From Eutreptiella sp. 'Long Island Sound 2002' (Eukaryota; Euglenozoa; Euglenophyceae; Eutreptiales; Eutreptiaceae): 64,000 nt of DNA. This document shows positions 1-9,812 of this stretch, in pieces. The position numbers and the translations under genes were made by a program. Under the pieces are notes generated by a model. That model was given only the letters and a program-made list of their open reading frames with translations. It ran no database searches and was not told the DNA's origin. The stretch is from assembly GCA_964036045.1 (NCBI GenBank), contig OZ038382.1, positions 147,882,961 through 147,946,960 on the forward strand, in the 5' to 3' direction. Positions within the stretch are counted from its first letter, which is position 1. Each line of letters starts with the position of its first letter.

Positions 1-1098
1 GACCCACACCCAGGAAGGGCATACCACGACGGGGAGACCAGCGCCGCCCCACCCCCACCGAACGCCGCACGACTCCCGGGGGTGCACCCCCCAACACGCA
101 CCGCCGTAGCAAGTGGCGCCGTACGGATCACACCAGCGCACACCCACCAGCCACCGGAAACCACACGGGGGATGGAGGGCACACCTACACGGGGAGAACG
201 GGCCACACCCACAGACGAAGCCGCAGGGAACGCCGCCGCGCGGCGCACCACCACGCCCTAACCGCCAGGCGACTACCCCGGCCGCCACAAGGGCCACCTC
301 ACAGGCACCCGAAGAGGACAAAGGCACAGCCACAGCGACCAGGGCTAGGGACCGGGACCCCCAGAGGACACGGGACCAAGGCACAGGCCCCCAGGGAGGG
401 CAACCCCACGAACGCCTACCCGACCCACCAGCCCGAGCGGCACGCCCAGGCCCCCAAAGCACGGACCCAGCGAGACACCCACACCTAACCGCACCCCCCA
501 GCCACCAGCCAGCCACACTCCGGCCCGCACTCCGCACCACGACACAGGCCAGGCTGACCTCCACTGAGCGACCACGGCACAACAAGAGACAGCACGGCAC
601 ACCGCACCACAGCGCGCCTCATAGCAACGCGCCACAGCACGACGCGACGCGACGCGGCACAGAGCGGCACAACACGGCACAACTGACCCTAACCTGAAGG
701 ACTAACTGAAACAAGCCACCGCACACCCCGGAAGGCGCCGCACCAGCACGCCACACACCGGCACCGCAGGCCACACACGGGCCCACCGCGCGCCCGGCAA
801 CAACAGTGGCGGACCACTCAGAAGGTTAAAACCGGCACCGCAGAGGAGAAAGGACATGGTCAACCACAGCCCCCTAACCCAGAGCCACACGCAGCCGCCT
901 AGCGCAGCCGCCCAGCCGGCAGAGCCAGGACCTAACCCGGCAGGAAGGGGCGCCGAGCCCAACCTGTACATAGCCCACCCGATTCATGGGGCAGGAACAC
1001 GGCCAAGCAGAACGCAACCGCCAACAGCAGCCCGGAAGACCACACTGAATGCGGGCCAGTGCGTGCGCCAGCCCAGGGGGGGCAGAGGGAGGAACAGG

Positions 1099-1146
1099 CA
1101 GCCCCCCCCCCCCCGAAAAAAAAACAGGGGGGGAGGGGGGGGGGCG
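1099..1146 (+). repeat. Adjacent C, A and G homopolymer runs
   Basis: A run of 13 C (1102-1114) is followed by 9 A (1116-1124), 7 G (1127-1133) and 10 G (1135-1144). The G and C tracts could form quadruplex or i-motif structures and are also prone to sequencing error. No gene overlaps that I would support. Confidence 0.75.
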
Positions 1147-1504
1147 AGAGAACAGCCCACAGCCACCGAACCGCCCGCTAACACCGCAAGAGGCGGCCAA
1201 ACCCCCCACTCAGAAGGCACCGAAGACAGGACCTCCAAAGGGGCACAGGGGGACCACCCAGCAAAAACCGGCAACACCAAGCCAGGAACAGCGGCCCACC
1301 GGGAAAAGGGACACCAAAACATGCAGACACACACCACGCTGGAAAAAGAAAAAGCGGCAGCAGCCCAGCCCGAAAGAAAGGGGATGGGGGGACAGGGACC
1401 AAAAGGCCCGGGACAGGGACAGCCAGCAACCGACACCACAAAGCCAAACCAAGACACACCCAAAAAAAAAGCGCAAAAAACACACCCCGATAACCTCAAC
1501 CAAG

Positions 1505-1800
1505 AAGGGCGGGGCACAGCCGAGACCCGGGCCCAGCACGCACGCCCACACACCGCACCCCAGCAAGGAAAGGCGGGGAACAAGCGGGGCGCGCGCACAA
1601 ACACCCAACCCCGCACAGCAACGCCAACCAGGAGGTGCAGAAGACCACGCGGGCCGGGCGCACGAGAACACACACACCCCAACACCCCCCCAAGGAGAGG
1701 CGGGGCGCAGCCGAAACCCAAACCCCAGCAAGCACGCCCACAACGCACACCCGAACCGGAAACGGCGGGGGGCAAGCGGAGCGCGCACGCAACCACACAC
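1505..1800 (+). repeat. Imperfect tandem duplication, period about 190-200 bp
   Basis: The segment from about 1505 (GGGCGGGGCACAGCCGAGAC) to 1605 is repeated imperfectly from about 1699 (GGCGGGGCGCAGCCGAAAC) to 1797. Both copies run through AGCACGCCCACA-like and AAGCGG-GCGCGC-like words in the same order. It shows that the T-poor block grew at least partly by tandem duplication. Confidence 0.55.
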
Positions 1801-2035
1801 GTCCCATAAGCAGGCCGAAACCTAAGCCCAACCACGAACACCACAAACACCCGGCAAAAGAGGGACAACACCACAAACCGTACCCAAACACACCCGCCCA
1901 AGACCCCAGCCAGGACTGGCGGGGTTGACTGAACCCACACCCAACCGCAACCCGGACCCAAACACAAACGCCGCACAACAGTAGGAAACCCAGTGTCCAC
2001 AGCCGGGGCACGGAGGCAGCCCGTGCCATGCAGCT

Positions 2036-2444
2036 GACCCAGCCAAACGAGATCCGGAGACCGGGGGTAAGGCTGCATCATAAGGCCTGCGCTGCTTTGG
2101 GACTCGAGGCGGAGCGTACGACACCCAAGCGCGTCGGAACCCTAATACCAAGCATGTGCATGCATGCCTTGGGAACGGGATACGCCAGGAAGTCCGGTGA
2201 ACCTCTAGGGTTCCTTCAAAGGAGGGGACGTGCGCAAGCACGGGGGCACACCCTCCTGGCGACACAAGCACGTCACGCCGGCGGCTATCAGCCCTCCCGG
2301 TGTTGCCCGGGGCCGCTTTGTTGGGGGCCAACAGTCAGGTCTAGCGGGATGTAAGCCGCCTCCCCTCTCCACGCGCGGAGCCTCTTCCTGTTTGTCACAG
2401 GGGCGACGCCAAGGGGGAACCATGGGGCGCCTCTCCACGACCGA
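2036..2444. other. No gene seen
   Basis: Base composition returns to normal but remains GC-rich. Short open frames on both strands have no recognisable motif. The block lies between the T-depleted region and the truncated left copy of family X, so it may hold the boundary of that insertion or duplication. Confidence 0.5.
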
Positions 2445-3059
2445 ATGCACCTACCCACCTACCTATCTACTCGAACCGACATGCTTGAGGTCATTGACCG
2501 ATATGCCCTCGGCCCTGAAGTCGATGACGTCAGTGTCATCATCGTTGTTCGACGAATTTCGATTGCTGACACGTCATGCTGGCGAGTTGATACGCGAACT
2601 GGTCAGTTCTACCACAGCATGGCCGCTGGTACTGGTTCGAAGGAAACCTATCGATGGTCCACTGGTCGACATCATGCGTTCTCCTTCGAAGTCACCAATC
2701 CGACGGATTTGTGGAGCGAGGACGCTTGGAAACAGTCGAACCTTTGGGATTTCTATTCGACCAAGGCACAAACATTGGGACCTGGACAATTTCGAGCGCT
2801 TGCCCGTGAAAATGTCTTCGTATTCCAATACAAGTGCCCCGTCGACGGCCGACCTGGTGATCCCAACCTTCCATTGCTGAACCATCGATCTGGTATCTTG
2901 ATTCAGAAGCGTGCCCTCGAAAGTGACATTCGTCGACACTAAACGGGTTATGACACCTTCAAGTTCATGGCTGGCGTCGAGACACTGAAGGAAGTGCACG
3001 AAGCGTGTCGACTCCAGGTGGATCCCTCATCCACGTTCACCTGGGGCACGGACTGCTGA
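2445..3059 (+). pseudogene. Family X protein, C-terminal fragment (left copy)
   Basis: An open frame of 165 codons ends at TAA (2940-2942), and the same frame stays open to TGA at 3057-3059. I do not recognise the family. The translation is clearly related to the longer copy at 18882-20082: RTDMLEVIDRY matches RTEMLQIVHRY, VVRRISIADTS matches VARRFSTADAR, and ENVFVFQYKCP matches EHVFIFEYKAP, with DPNLPLL/DPNLRLL shared. The TAA replaces a Tyr codon of the other copy (RRH-stop-TGYD against RRHYIGHD), so this copy is a nonsense-bearing fragment. It lacks the roughly 210 N-terminal residues present at 18882, and homology begins abruptly near 2470. Two diverged copies with conserved protein-level similarity suggest past coding function. 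Function is unknown. Confidence 0.6.
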
Positions 3060-3858
3060 TTCGACAAGTCTGGATGCCAAGTAATTGCTGATTCGACAGT
3101 CTGGATGCCATTAATGGTGTCGACTGCCTTTATATGTCCTGTCGAATTGACAGATGTATAGGCCTGTTGGTTGTTTGTCTGCTGGGCATCGAGCTTCGAT
3201 AGCTGTGCCCAATGTTATGGTATGTTATGGTTCCACGTGCCCAAAGCCTTGCTGTGGGTACAGCGCCCGTGCAGTGTGCCTGGCGAAGATGTTATCTGCA
3301 GCTTCCGCCACGACACAGCCGTGGCAGAGTCGAACACGGCGTATAAATGAGGCGCTGACGACAGGTATACCATGAACTGCACCTCAGTGTGTGACTTTCG
3401 ACCACTATTATGCTTCTGTAGCCAGCACATGTCGAGGTCCACAAAATTTTTTTTTCTGGGCCTGCTCTTCAGGTGCGACCATGTGACGCCCACCCAGAGG
3501 AATGCGACCTCTTCGAGGTCTCAAGGGGGGGGTAGTGTTATGGCTTCGAACAGCAGCAGCCCAGCGAGCGCGCAAGTCGCAGTCGCAATCGCACTGCAGC
3601 CTGTGAATACTTAAGAAGCATCGAATGCCAACTGTGTGAATGAAGCGCTGCAAGATACTTCCATCTCTGGACAGGGTTTTTGTCTTTGATTTTGTGCTAT
3701 GTATTGGTGCCCCGTCTAAAGATCCTGCGAGGTTTGTCGTTTTGGGATTTTTCATTTTGAGAAGCAAAAGGCACAGGAGTACAAGAAAGTTCCCAAGAAA
3801 CAAACCACAACAATGCCTTGCCGAATTCACAATGGTATTTATGGATTCCAGATTTTCC
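3060..3858 (+). repeat. Family X downstream non-coding segment (left copy)
   Basis: Beyond the coding fragment, similarity to the right copy continues in scattered blocks. GTCGAACACGGCGTATAAAT near 3330 matches GTCGAACACCGCGTATCAAT near 20370, and both are followed by GGCG..GACGACAGGT. A CAGCACA-TCGA block near 3423 matches one near 20513. The repeated unit is therefore larger than the reading frame. The segment ends where the truncated LTR begins at about 3859. Confidence 0.45.
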
Positions 3859-4872
3859 CAGGTTTGTGTACTTACCTGGTCGGCAAACAGCAAGAAGCCT
3901 ATGGAGAGTCGAACCATGGTATGTTGTTCATATGTTGGCATATGCTTTGGAGTTGAACACCACCATATGCCGGATCGCGTACTCCATTTGGCTTGGCGCA
4001 CGAAGGATTACAAGAATTGGTCTCAAGATCATGGGCTGACTTGGGCAGTGCGTGGGGCCCATATCCGAAGGGGTTTTGAGGGTAAAGTGGGGATGTACAT
4101 GGGCATTGACATTTGGTCTTCATCCTCCACGAATACTAGACTTCGATTCCATGCATGCTTTGAGCCTTCGGATAAGTGGTAACTTCAATTTTGAGCATAT
4201 ATTTGATATATGGCCAATATGGTGTGAATTGGCAGTTTTTGGCATGTTATGAGTTCAAACTCATGGGGCATATCTCTAAGCCCATTCGACTCCAAGTCCA
4301 ACCAAGTTTATGTCGGGGTAGGGCATGGTCCTGAGTGCCACTCTAGGCCATGACACGCCACCTCCCCTATTGGGCTAGGATTTAGAGGCTTGGGAGTGAA
4401 CACATTTTTGGGGTTTGTGTGATGACTTGTGACACATGGCATTCAGCCATCTCATTTGACCTGGTTCAGGGCAATATGTTGGTGAGTCAAGGGAGTGTCT
4501 TGAGTCCAGGGAATGTCGGGTTTATGGCTGTGAATGTGTATGTTTACCTCTTTGGCCAACTTTGCTTTATTTGTGTTCATATGCCAATTTCAGGGCTTTC
4601 CTCTTTGGTGCAATTCTTGTACATGCCGGCCACCGTGGGACGACCGGTGTGCTGAACGGAAGCCCGCATCGTGGATTGGATTGTGGATTGGGTTATTGCT
4701 GTATTTTTGGGATCTGGTTGCTGTTCAGGGTTGAAGGAGGATAGTACTTTCTATATTTTTGGATTTGGAACCCGGAATTTTGATAAATGCAATCGTTGAT
4801 CAGGAGCAAGTTAGCAGGGGTAACAGGCGGAAGGGGCACAGCGGGGGCCGGTCCTGGTAGGGACCTTCTTTA
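3859..4872 (+). repeat. 5' LTR remnant, family A copy 1
   Basis: This matches the last roughly 1,010 bp of the 3' LTR at 15234-17590. Alignment begins at TTTGTGTACTTACCTGG and ends at CTTCTTTA just before the primer-binding site. The first roughly 1.35 kb of the LTR, which should contain promoter sequence, is absent, so this copy probably cannot start its own transcript. Confidence 0.88.
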
Positions 4873-4884
4873 TGGTAGCAGAGG
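4873..4884 (+). other. Primer-binding site (initiator tRNA-Met type)
   Basis: TGGTAGCAGAGG directly follows the LTR end and is complementary to a tRNA 3' end CCUCUGCUACCA, as in initiator tRNA-Met of many eukaryotes. The identical 12-mer follows the 5' LTRs of copy 2 and of the nested element. Confidence 0.88.
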
Positions 4885-4947
4885 CGTACCTGCTGCCCCT
4901 ACCTACCGCCGACCCGGGGACTTGGGCCCTTATGAGCCCTGCCAAGT

Positions 4948-7903
4948 ACGCCCCGGGTGCGTATTGTTGACTCGGTGGAGACCACGCCGGAGATTGGAGC
5001 CATAGAAGAGCCGAGACGCTCAAGAGCATGGCGGACTCCGGAAGTTGAAGCTCGAAGAGAAATACGACGTTCGGGAAGAGGCGGACTGGACATGGAGGAC
5101 CTGGTCTCCATGTGTGAGCGTCGCTGCCGAAAGGCATGTAACCTCCGCTCCGCAGCGGAGGACTCCGAGGAGGCATGCCATTCAGGCAGCAGTGGAGGAC
5201 GGGCCCGGCGCTACCGGAAGCGCGGGTCACCCAAGCCCGCGGCAGGGGACGCCGGGGCTATGGATACAGACCCTAGCCCGGTCAGGCTGTGGGACTCCGA
5301 GGGGCACTCCGAGGGCTATCGGACAGCCTATGAGCAACCTTTGGAGTCGGAGGAGACGGCCAGACTGCCCACAAGGGCGTACACGGCCCCAGAACCCAGC
5401 CTTGAGCATGACGCCGAGGCGTTGGAGAGGCCCGCCAGAGCCAGAACGGCGCCTGTGGCCCGGCACACGGAGCCACCGCGGGATAGCATGGGCGACACAC
5501 CCATGGCGGAGGAGTCCGAGGCGCCGGGAACCGCGGGACGCGCCGGATCAGGTGGAAAGCACGCTGCGTGCCACTGCAAGCACGTGTCCTTCCTCATGGG
5601 CAAGTACCCGAAGATGGGGATGGACGCCATCGTGCATCGCCTCGACAGCCTGGACAACGCGAAGGACGGCCTAGAGGAGGACGTCGCCGGGATCCTGGAT
5701 GACCAGTTGGCCGCGGAGAGAGACATGGCGGAGCTGCGAGCGGAACGGGACCGGTACGGGGAGAATCTGGAGCTGGCCCGCCGAGAAGCAGCAGCGAGTG
5801 GTGGACAGCCTCCTCCACCTGGTGGAGGACATCTCGGGACGCCTGAAAAGGCTAGAGGAGCTACAGCCCCTCACCTCGGGTCCGGAGCTCCCGGCAAAGC
5901 CGGCAGCGGCAGAGCTGGTGGAGCGGGTTAAGACCCTCAGGGGCGCCATGGAGAAACCCATGGGCGGCCCTGCAGAGGCACCATACGCGCCTCCGCGTGT
6001 TGACCCGGGTGCGCTGCCGTTTGTTCCCATGTTCAGCGAATCCACAATGCTCGGGGAGCAAACGGCACCGGCTGGGTCCATGCGGGAAGGGCACGTAACC
6101 ACGGACCCCAGGAGGCTGACGGTACAGATGTCCCACGCCGCCCAGGATCTACCGATCACTACGACTGCCCATGCAGTTTATGCGGAAGAGGAGATCCAGA
6201 GCCAGACCATGCAGGGGCGAACCATGGGAAGCGCCGACGGACATGGTCGAGGTGATACAGGCGGAAACCTGTGGGCGAAGGACCCCAATACGGGGATATG
6301 GACGGCCAATGGAGCAAGTCCTTCCCGCATTCCAAACCCTATGGGTTCAGGCCCAACTGGACCGCACTCCATGGAGGAGAGGGATGTACGGGGAGTGTAC
6401 TCACACCCCCCGGCCACAGGTGGTATCCGTCTCGGTGGAGTGGTAGCCGGGGACGTCGGAGACGCCATCAGGATTGACGACCTCAGGGGAATCAAAATCC
6501 CCTACTACGATGGCAACCCCTCCAACCTGGATGACTTCATCCTGGATTGGGAGGACTTTGTCGAGGAAGTCGTCGGTGAGATGCGGGGAGCGCCGCGGGA
6601 CAAGTGGGTATGCCGGACATACCCACACCGGCTGGCGCAGGACCTGAAGGAGGAGCCGCGGGATCAGATCCGTGAAGGACTGATCCGTACGGAGCAGGCC
6701 TGCCTCCAGTGGTTGGAGGATGAGGAGCGGGTGGACGCTCCGAACCAGCAGCTGGAGGACTTGTGGTCCATCCCGCTGCAGCTGGACCGCGGTGAGTTGC
6801 GGGTCCGGGAGTGGAACCGGTACCTGCGGAAGTACCGACGGAGCCTCAAGCTGGTTGAGGACTGGTACGAGTCCAGCGAGATCCGTCACCTGCTGAAGGA
6901 CGTTCTGCCCGGCCACTGGAAGAGGCGAGTGGAGGACGAAGAAAAGAAGCGAGCCAAGAAACGGGTGGCGGTGAGGATCATGGCGGCGGAGGATACCCAT
7001 GCGGGTATCATGGAGTTCTTCAGGAGGAACCTGGGCGAGCCGAACCGGATGTTGGGACTGAAGAACGCCGTGTACGTGGAGGTATTTGGAGACACCATGG
7101 GGCAAAGGTTGCTGCGCCTCAACAACGTGCAGTGGAGGCGCGGGGAGCCGCTGAGGATGCAGGTCATCTTCGCCCGCATGAGCCTGGACGAGATCGTGAA
7201 GTACATCACGGTGGAGTTGAAGCTCAATGCGAAGAACGAGGCCCACGTGCAGGATCAACATGGTCATGGACAACGAGGCCACCGAGAAGACCGCCATCAT
7301 CGGGAGATCCAGGAGGACAAGGCCAACTCCGCGAAAGATGGTAGTGGAAGTGGCCAAGACCACTGGACCTGGTCCAGGGAGGACCACGAGGAGGCCCACT
7401 TCTTCGCGTTTGTTGCGCACAACGTGAGGAACCATGGGCAGGATCGGTCCAGATGGAACCGGGTGGGACCCAAGAAGGGCAATGAGCCAAGGAGGATCCG
7501 GAACCCACCGCTCTCGTTCCGGGAGTACAGGTCTCAGCACGACGGGTGCTGGGTCTGTTATGGCAAGGGAAACAACCATGCACACGACCATCGTCAGTGC
7601 AAGGTGTATGAGGCGCACAAGAAGGCCTACTTCGCCGCCCACCCCGAGAAGAAGCCCAAGGAGCAGCGGATTGACGATTGGAAGGCGAAGGGCGGAGACG
7701 GGGGAAAAGGCCAAGGCAAAGGCCAAGGGAAAGGCTGAGGAAGAGGCTATGGTGGTGGACCTGGCCAAGACCGACGAGTGAGGTCCATCGAGGAGGTTGC
7801 TGAGGACATGTTGAGGACGTTGGAGGAACTCAAAGCCCAGCAATGTGGTGGACAGAGTCCTGGCGAATCGCAGCCGGAAGGGGCTGCGGGAAGTCAAGTC
7901 TAG
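4948..7903 (+). pseudogene. gag, family A copy 1 (broken)
   Basis: By comparison with copy 2, Gag starts where copy 2 has ATG (48074) and this copy has ACG (4948). An N-terminal charged region with Cys-rich stretches (CERRCRKAC, CHCKHV) is followed by a coiled-coil-like segment. A frameshift near 5780-5800 moves the frame to the one open at 5699-7738. That part has a retrotransposon Gag-like core (IPYYDGNPSNLDDFILDWEDF through EDWYESSEIRHLL) and a C-terminal zinc-knuckle-like CWVCYGKGNNHAHDHRQC, then basic GKGQGKG repeats. TGA at 7736-7738 replaces a Gly codon of copy 2; the frame then stays open to the conserved UAG at 7901-7903. Gag packages element RNA into cytoplasmic particles. Confidence 0.82.
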
Positions 7904-7944
7904 AGGAGCCCCCACGGGAGTGGGACCTCGGAGGTCTCTCCTCT
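7901..7944 (+). promoter_or_regulatory. Candidate gag-pol UAG readthrough signal
   Basis: UAG (7901-7903) separates gag and pol, which share one frame. Just downstream, CCCAC-GGGA-GTGGG (7911-7924) is a perfect 5-bp hairpin starting 7 nt after the stop. GACC-TCGGA-GGTC follows. AGAGGAG (7902-7908) is fully complementary to CTCCTCT (7938-7944), enclosing both hairpins as a three-way junction. The UAG and hairpins are conserved in copy 2 (34192 down to 34149), with one terminal mismatch in the long stem. Readthrough of UAG with a downstream structure is established for gammaretroviral gag-pol; its use here is inferred. Confidence 0.6.
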
Positions 7945-9598
7945 GAAAATCAGTGGAATCCCAGAGAAAGCGAAGGCACATCGGGTGCCGAAGAAGGCTC
8001 CAGAAGAGCCAAAACCACTGAGTTTTGCCACTCCCAACCCCTGGAGCGCCCTGCCAAGGGAAGTTGATGTGGGCAAGGGACGTGGCAAGAAGGAAGGAGC
8101 GACCACGGAGAGCCCCGTGGACGGGCAGGACCAGCCCAAGATCTACACCATCCGTGACCATACCCTCGAAGTTCTGATGCACCCGGATGTGCTAGAGTTG
8201 CATGCCGTGAGAGTCGTCCATACACCGCATGGCGACGAGCGGCAGTTGCACTTGAAGGTGCGTGTACGGTGCGGACAAGAGGAGTTGGTGGTGGATGTTC
8301 TGGTGGATACGGGTGCCCAGGTGAGCCTGGTCCGGAGAGGGTTGTTCAAGGAAGAATCCCTGCAGCCCAGCCGTAGACCGGTACGCCTGAAGGTGGCCAA
8401 TGGAGAGATTATGGGTGGTGGCACCCATGAGGCCACTATCAGTATGGAATTCTGGGAGCATGAGCGCTTGAACCGCCCTGATTTGGCGAAGAGAAGCACT
8501 CTATCCGGGAACTTCTATGTGGCCGACATTACAGATTGGGATATGATCATGGGGTATGACTTCATGGTGGCAAATGCCATTGGAGCCCTTCCCCATCGCC
8601 CAACGCTGGTCTGGGAGGATGATGAATACCTCACATGGCTGTCCACGGATTATGCATGCGGATCATCCCAATGGAATGCTGAGGAAGAGGATCGGATCGT
8701 CCGAGCGGTGCAAGCTTTGGGTGCCAAGTCCAGAGGAGACCGCGGAGTTCAGCTCACCGAGTATGGTATGGCGCCACAGGTGTATGACAGGATGATCCAC
8801 ACGCTGGGAGCCGAAGCGCCCGAGACGGACGTCTTCGCTTCCCGGGATGCCCCACTTTTGCGGAAGTGTAGGAGGCATTGGCATCGAGGAGACTCAGCCT
8901 GGCATAGGCATTGGGGTTTGAAGGAGTGGGGGCCCATGTATTGGCATGGCTCCCTGGACAATAGCAGACGTACGGTGGAGAAGATCGTCGCGGATAGGGC
9001 GAAGGGAATCCTGGTCATAACCGGCATAGGATCCACCCCATGTCCGCTGGAGGGTCTCAAGTCGACGCTTGACTCCATCACCCCGAACGAGATGTCATTC
9101 GGGCCAGAGGAGGAGTTGTTCATCGACGCCAAGGGTGTATCAATGCCCTCCCTGGGTCAAGCGTGGGGTACCAAGGCTTTCCTGGTGGGTGGGGCGCAAG
9201 CCCAGCCCACGGGTGATGAAGCATTCATCCGTAGGGTGGAGGCGGTGCCCATGAAGGTCATGTTTGAGCCCAAGGAGGGGACGAAACAGCCAATTGATGG
9301 CATTGACGTCCTGTCCCACGCCGAGATCGACGACGTCGTCAACTACATGCGGATGGGGATGCACGACTGTGTGGCAGCCAATAAGAGGCGGGCCAGGGTC
9401 ACATCTCCGCATTGGTGGGATGACAAGATGTTGGTCACCGGCAAGTACGAGACGGATGAGTTCGTGGCGAGGGTCATGGATCACATCGCGGACCAATACG
9501 ATGGTCCGGTTGGGTCGGACCCACCAACGTGGGGTTTTCCAAGAGTGGGAACCGGTAGTGACAAGAACCAGCCCGAGGCCGCAAATTTTCGAAGATTA

Positions 9599-9812
9599 TC
9601 TTGTTGGCGACGCCACTGAATAGCCGCGGATAGGCATTGATCAGCCTCTCCTTCAGCTCGGCGACCTTCGGGTTCTCCTGGGCCTCTTCAGCCGCTGGCT
9701 TCGGTATCAATACAACCGACCGCACTGCGGTATAGGCCTCTTCTGGGTCCGAGTCCGACTTCTCCTCGTCCGATGTGCCGTCTTCATCGTCGTGAGTCGC
9801 GATTCCCACCGA
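9599..9812 (-). other. Micro-inversion of 214 bp inside pol
   Basis: Compared with copy 2, 9599-9812 is present in reverse complement while both flanks are in sense. The junction GAAGATTA precedes TCTTGTTGG on the left, and CCCACCGA precedes ACCCTCCAG on the right. Re-inverting exactly this piece gives the copy 2 order with no bases lost. The inverted piece has TC...GA at its ends. It ends the upstream frame at 9619 and forces the RT frame to restart at 9773. Confidence 0.9.

Larger units (their letters stand above)
1..2035. other. T-depleted low-complexity block
   Basis: Over about 2 kb the plus strand has very little T, commonly zero to four per 60 bases, while A, C and G are all abundant. 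Every stop codon contains T, so all plus frames stay open by default; the A-poor minus strand does the same. The long open frames here, for example 856-1809 plus and 984-2081 minus, therefore carry no evidence of coding. Their translations are Pro/Arg/Gly/Thr/Gln low complexity with no domain. The asymmetry ends near 2030-2040, where T returns to normal. I see no gene. Confidence 0.8.

Noticed and set aside
113-2081. Long open frames in the first 2 kb on both strands
   Set aside because: The region lacks T on the plus strand, so stop codons cannot occur; all frames are open at once and the translations are low complexity without domains.
6401-8182. 593-codon minus-strand frame opposite copy 1 gag
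   Set aside because: It is the antisense shadow of gag, low in complexity and Leu/Pro-rich; gag and pol motifs are on the plus strand.
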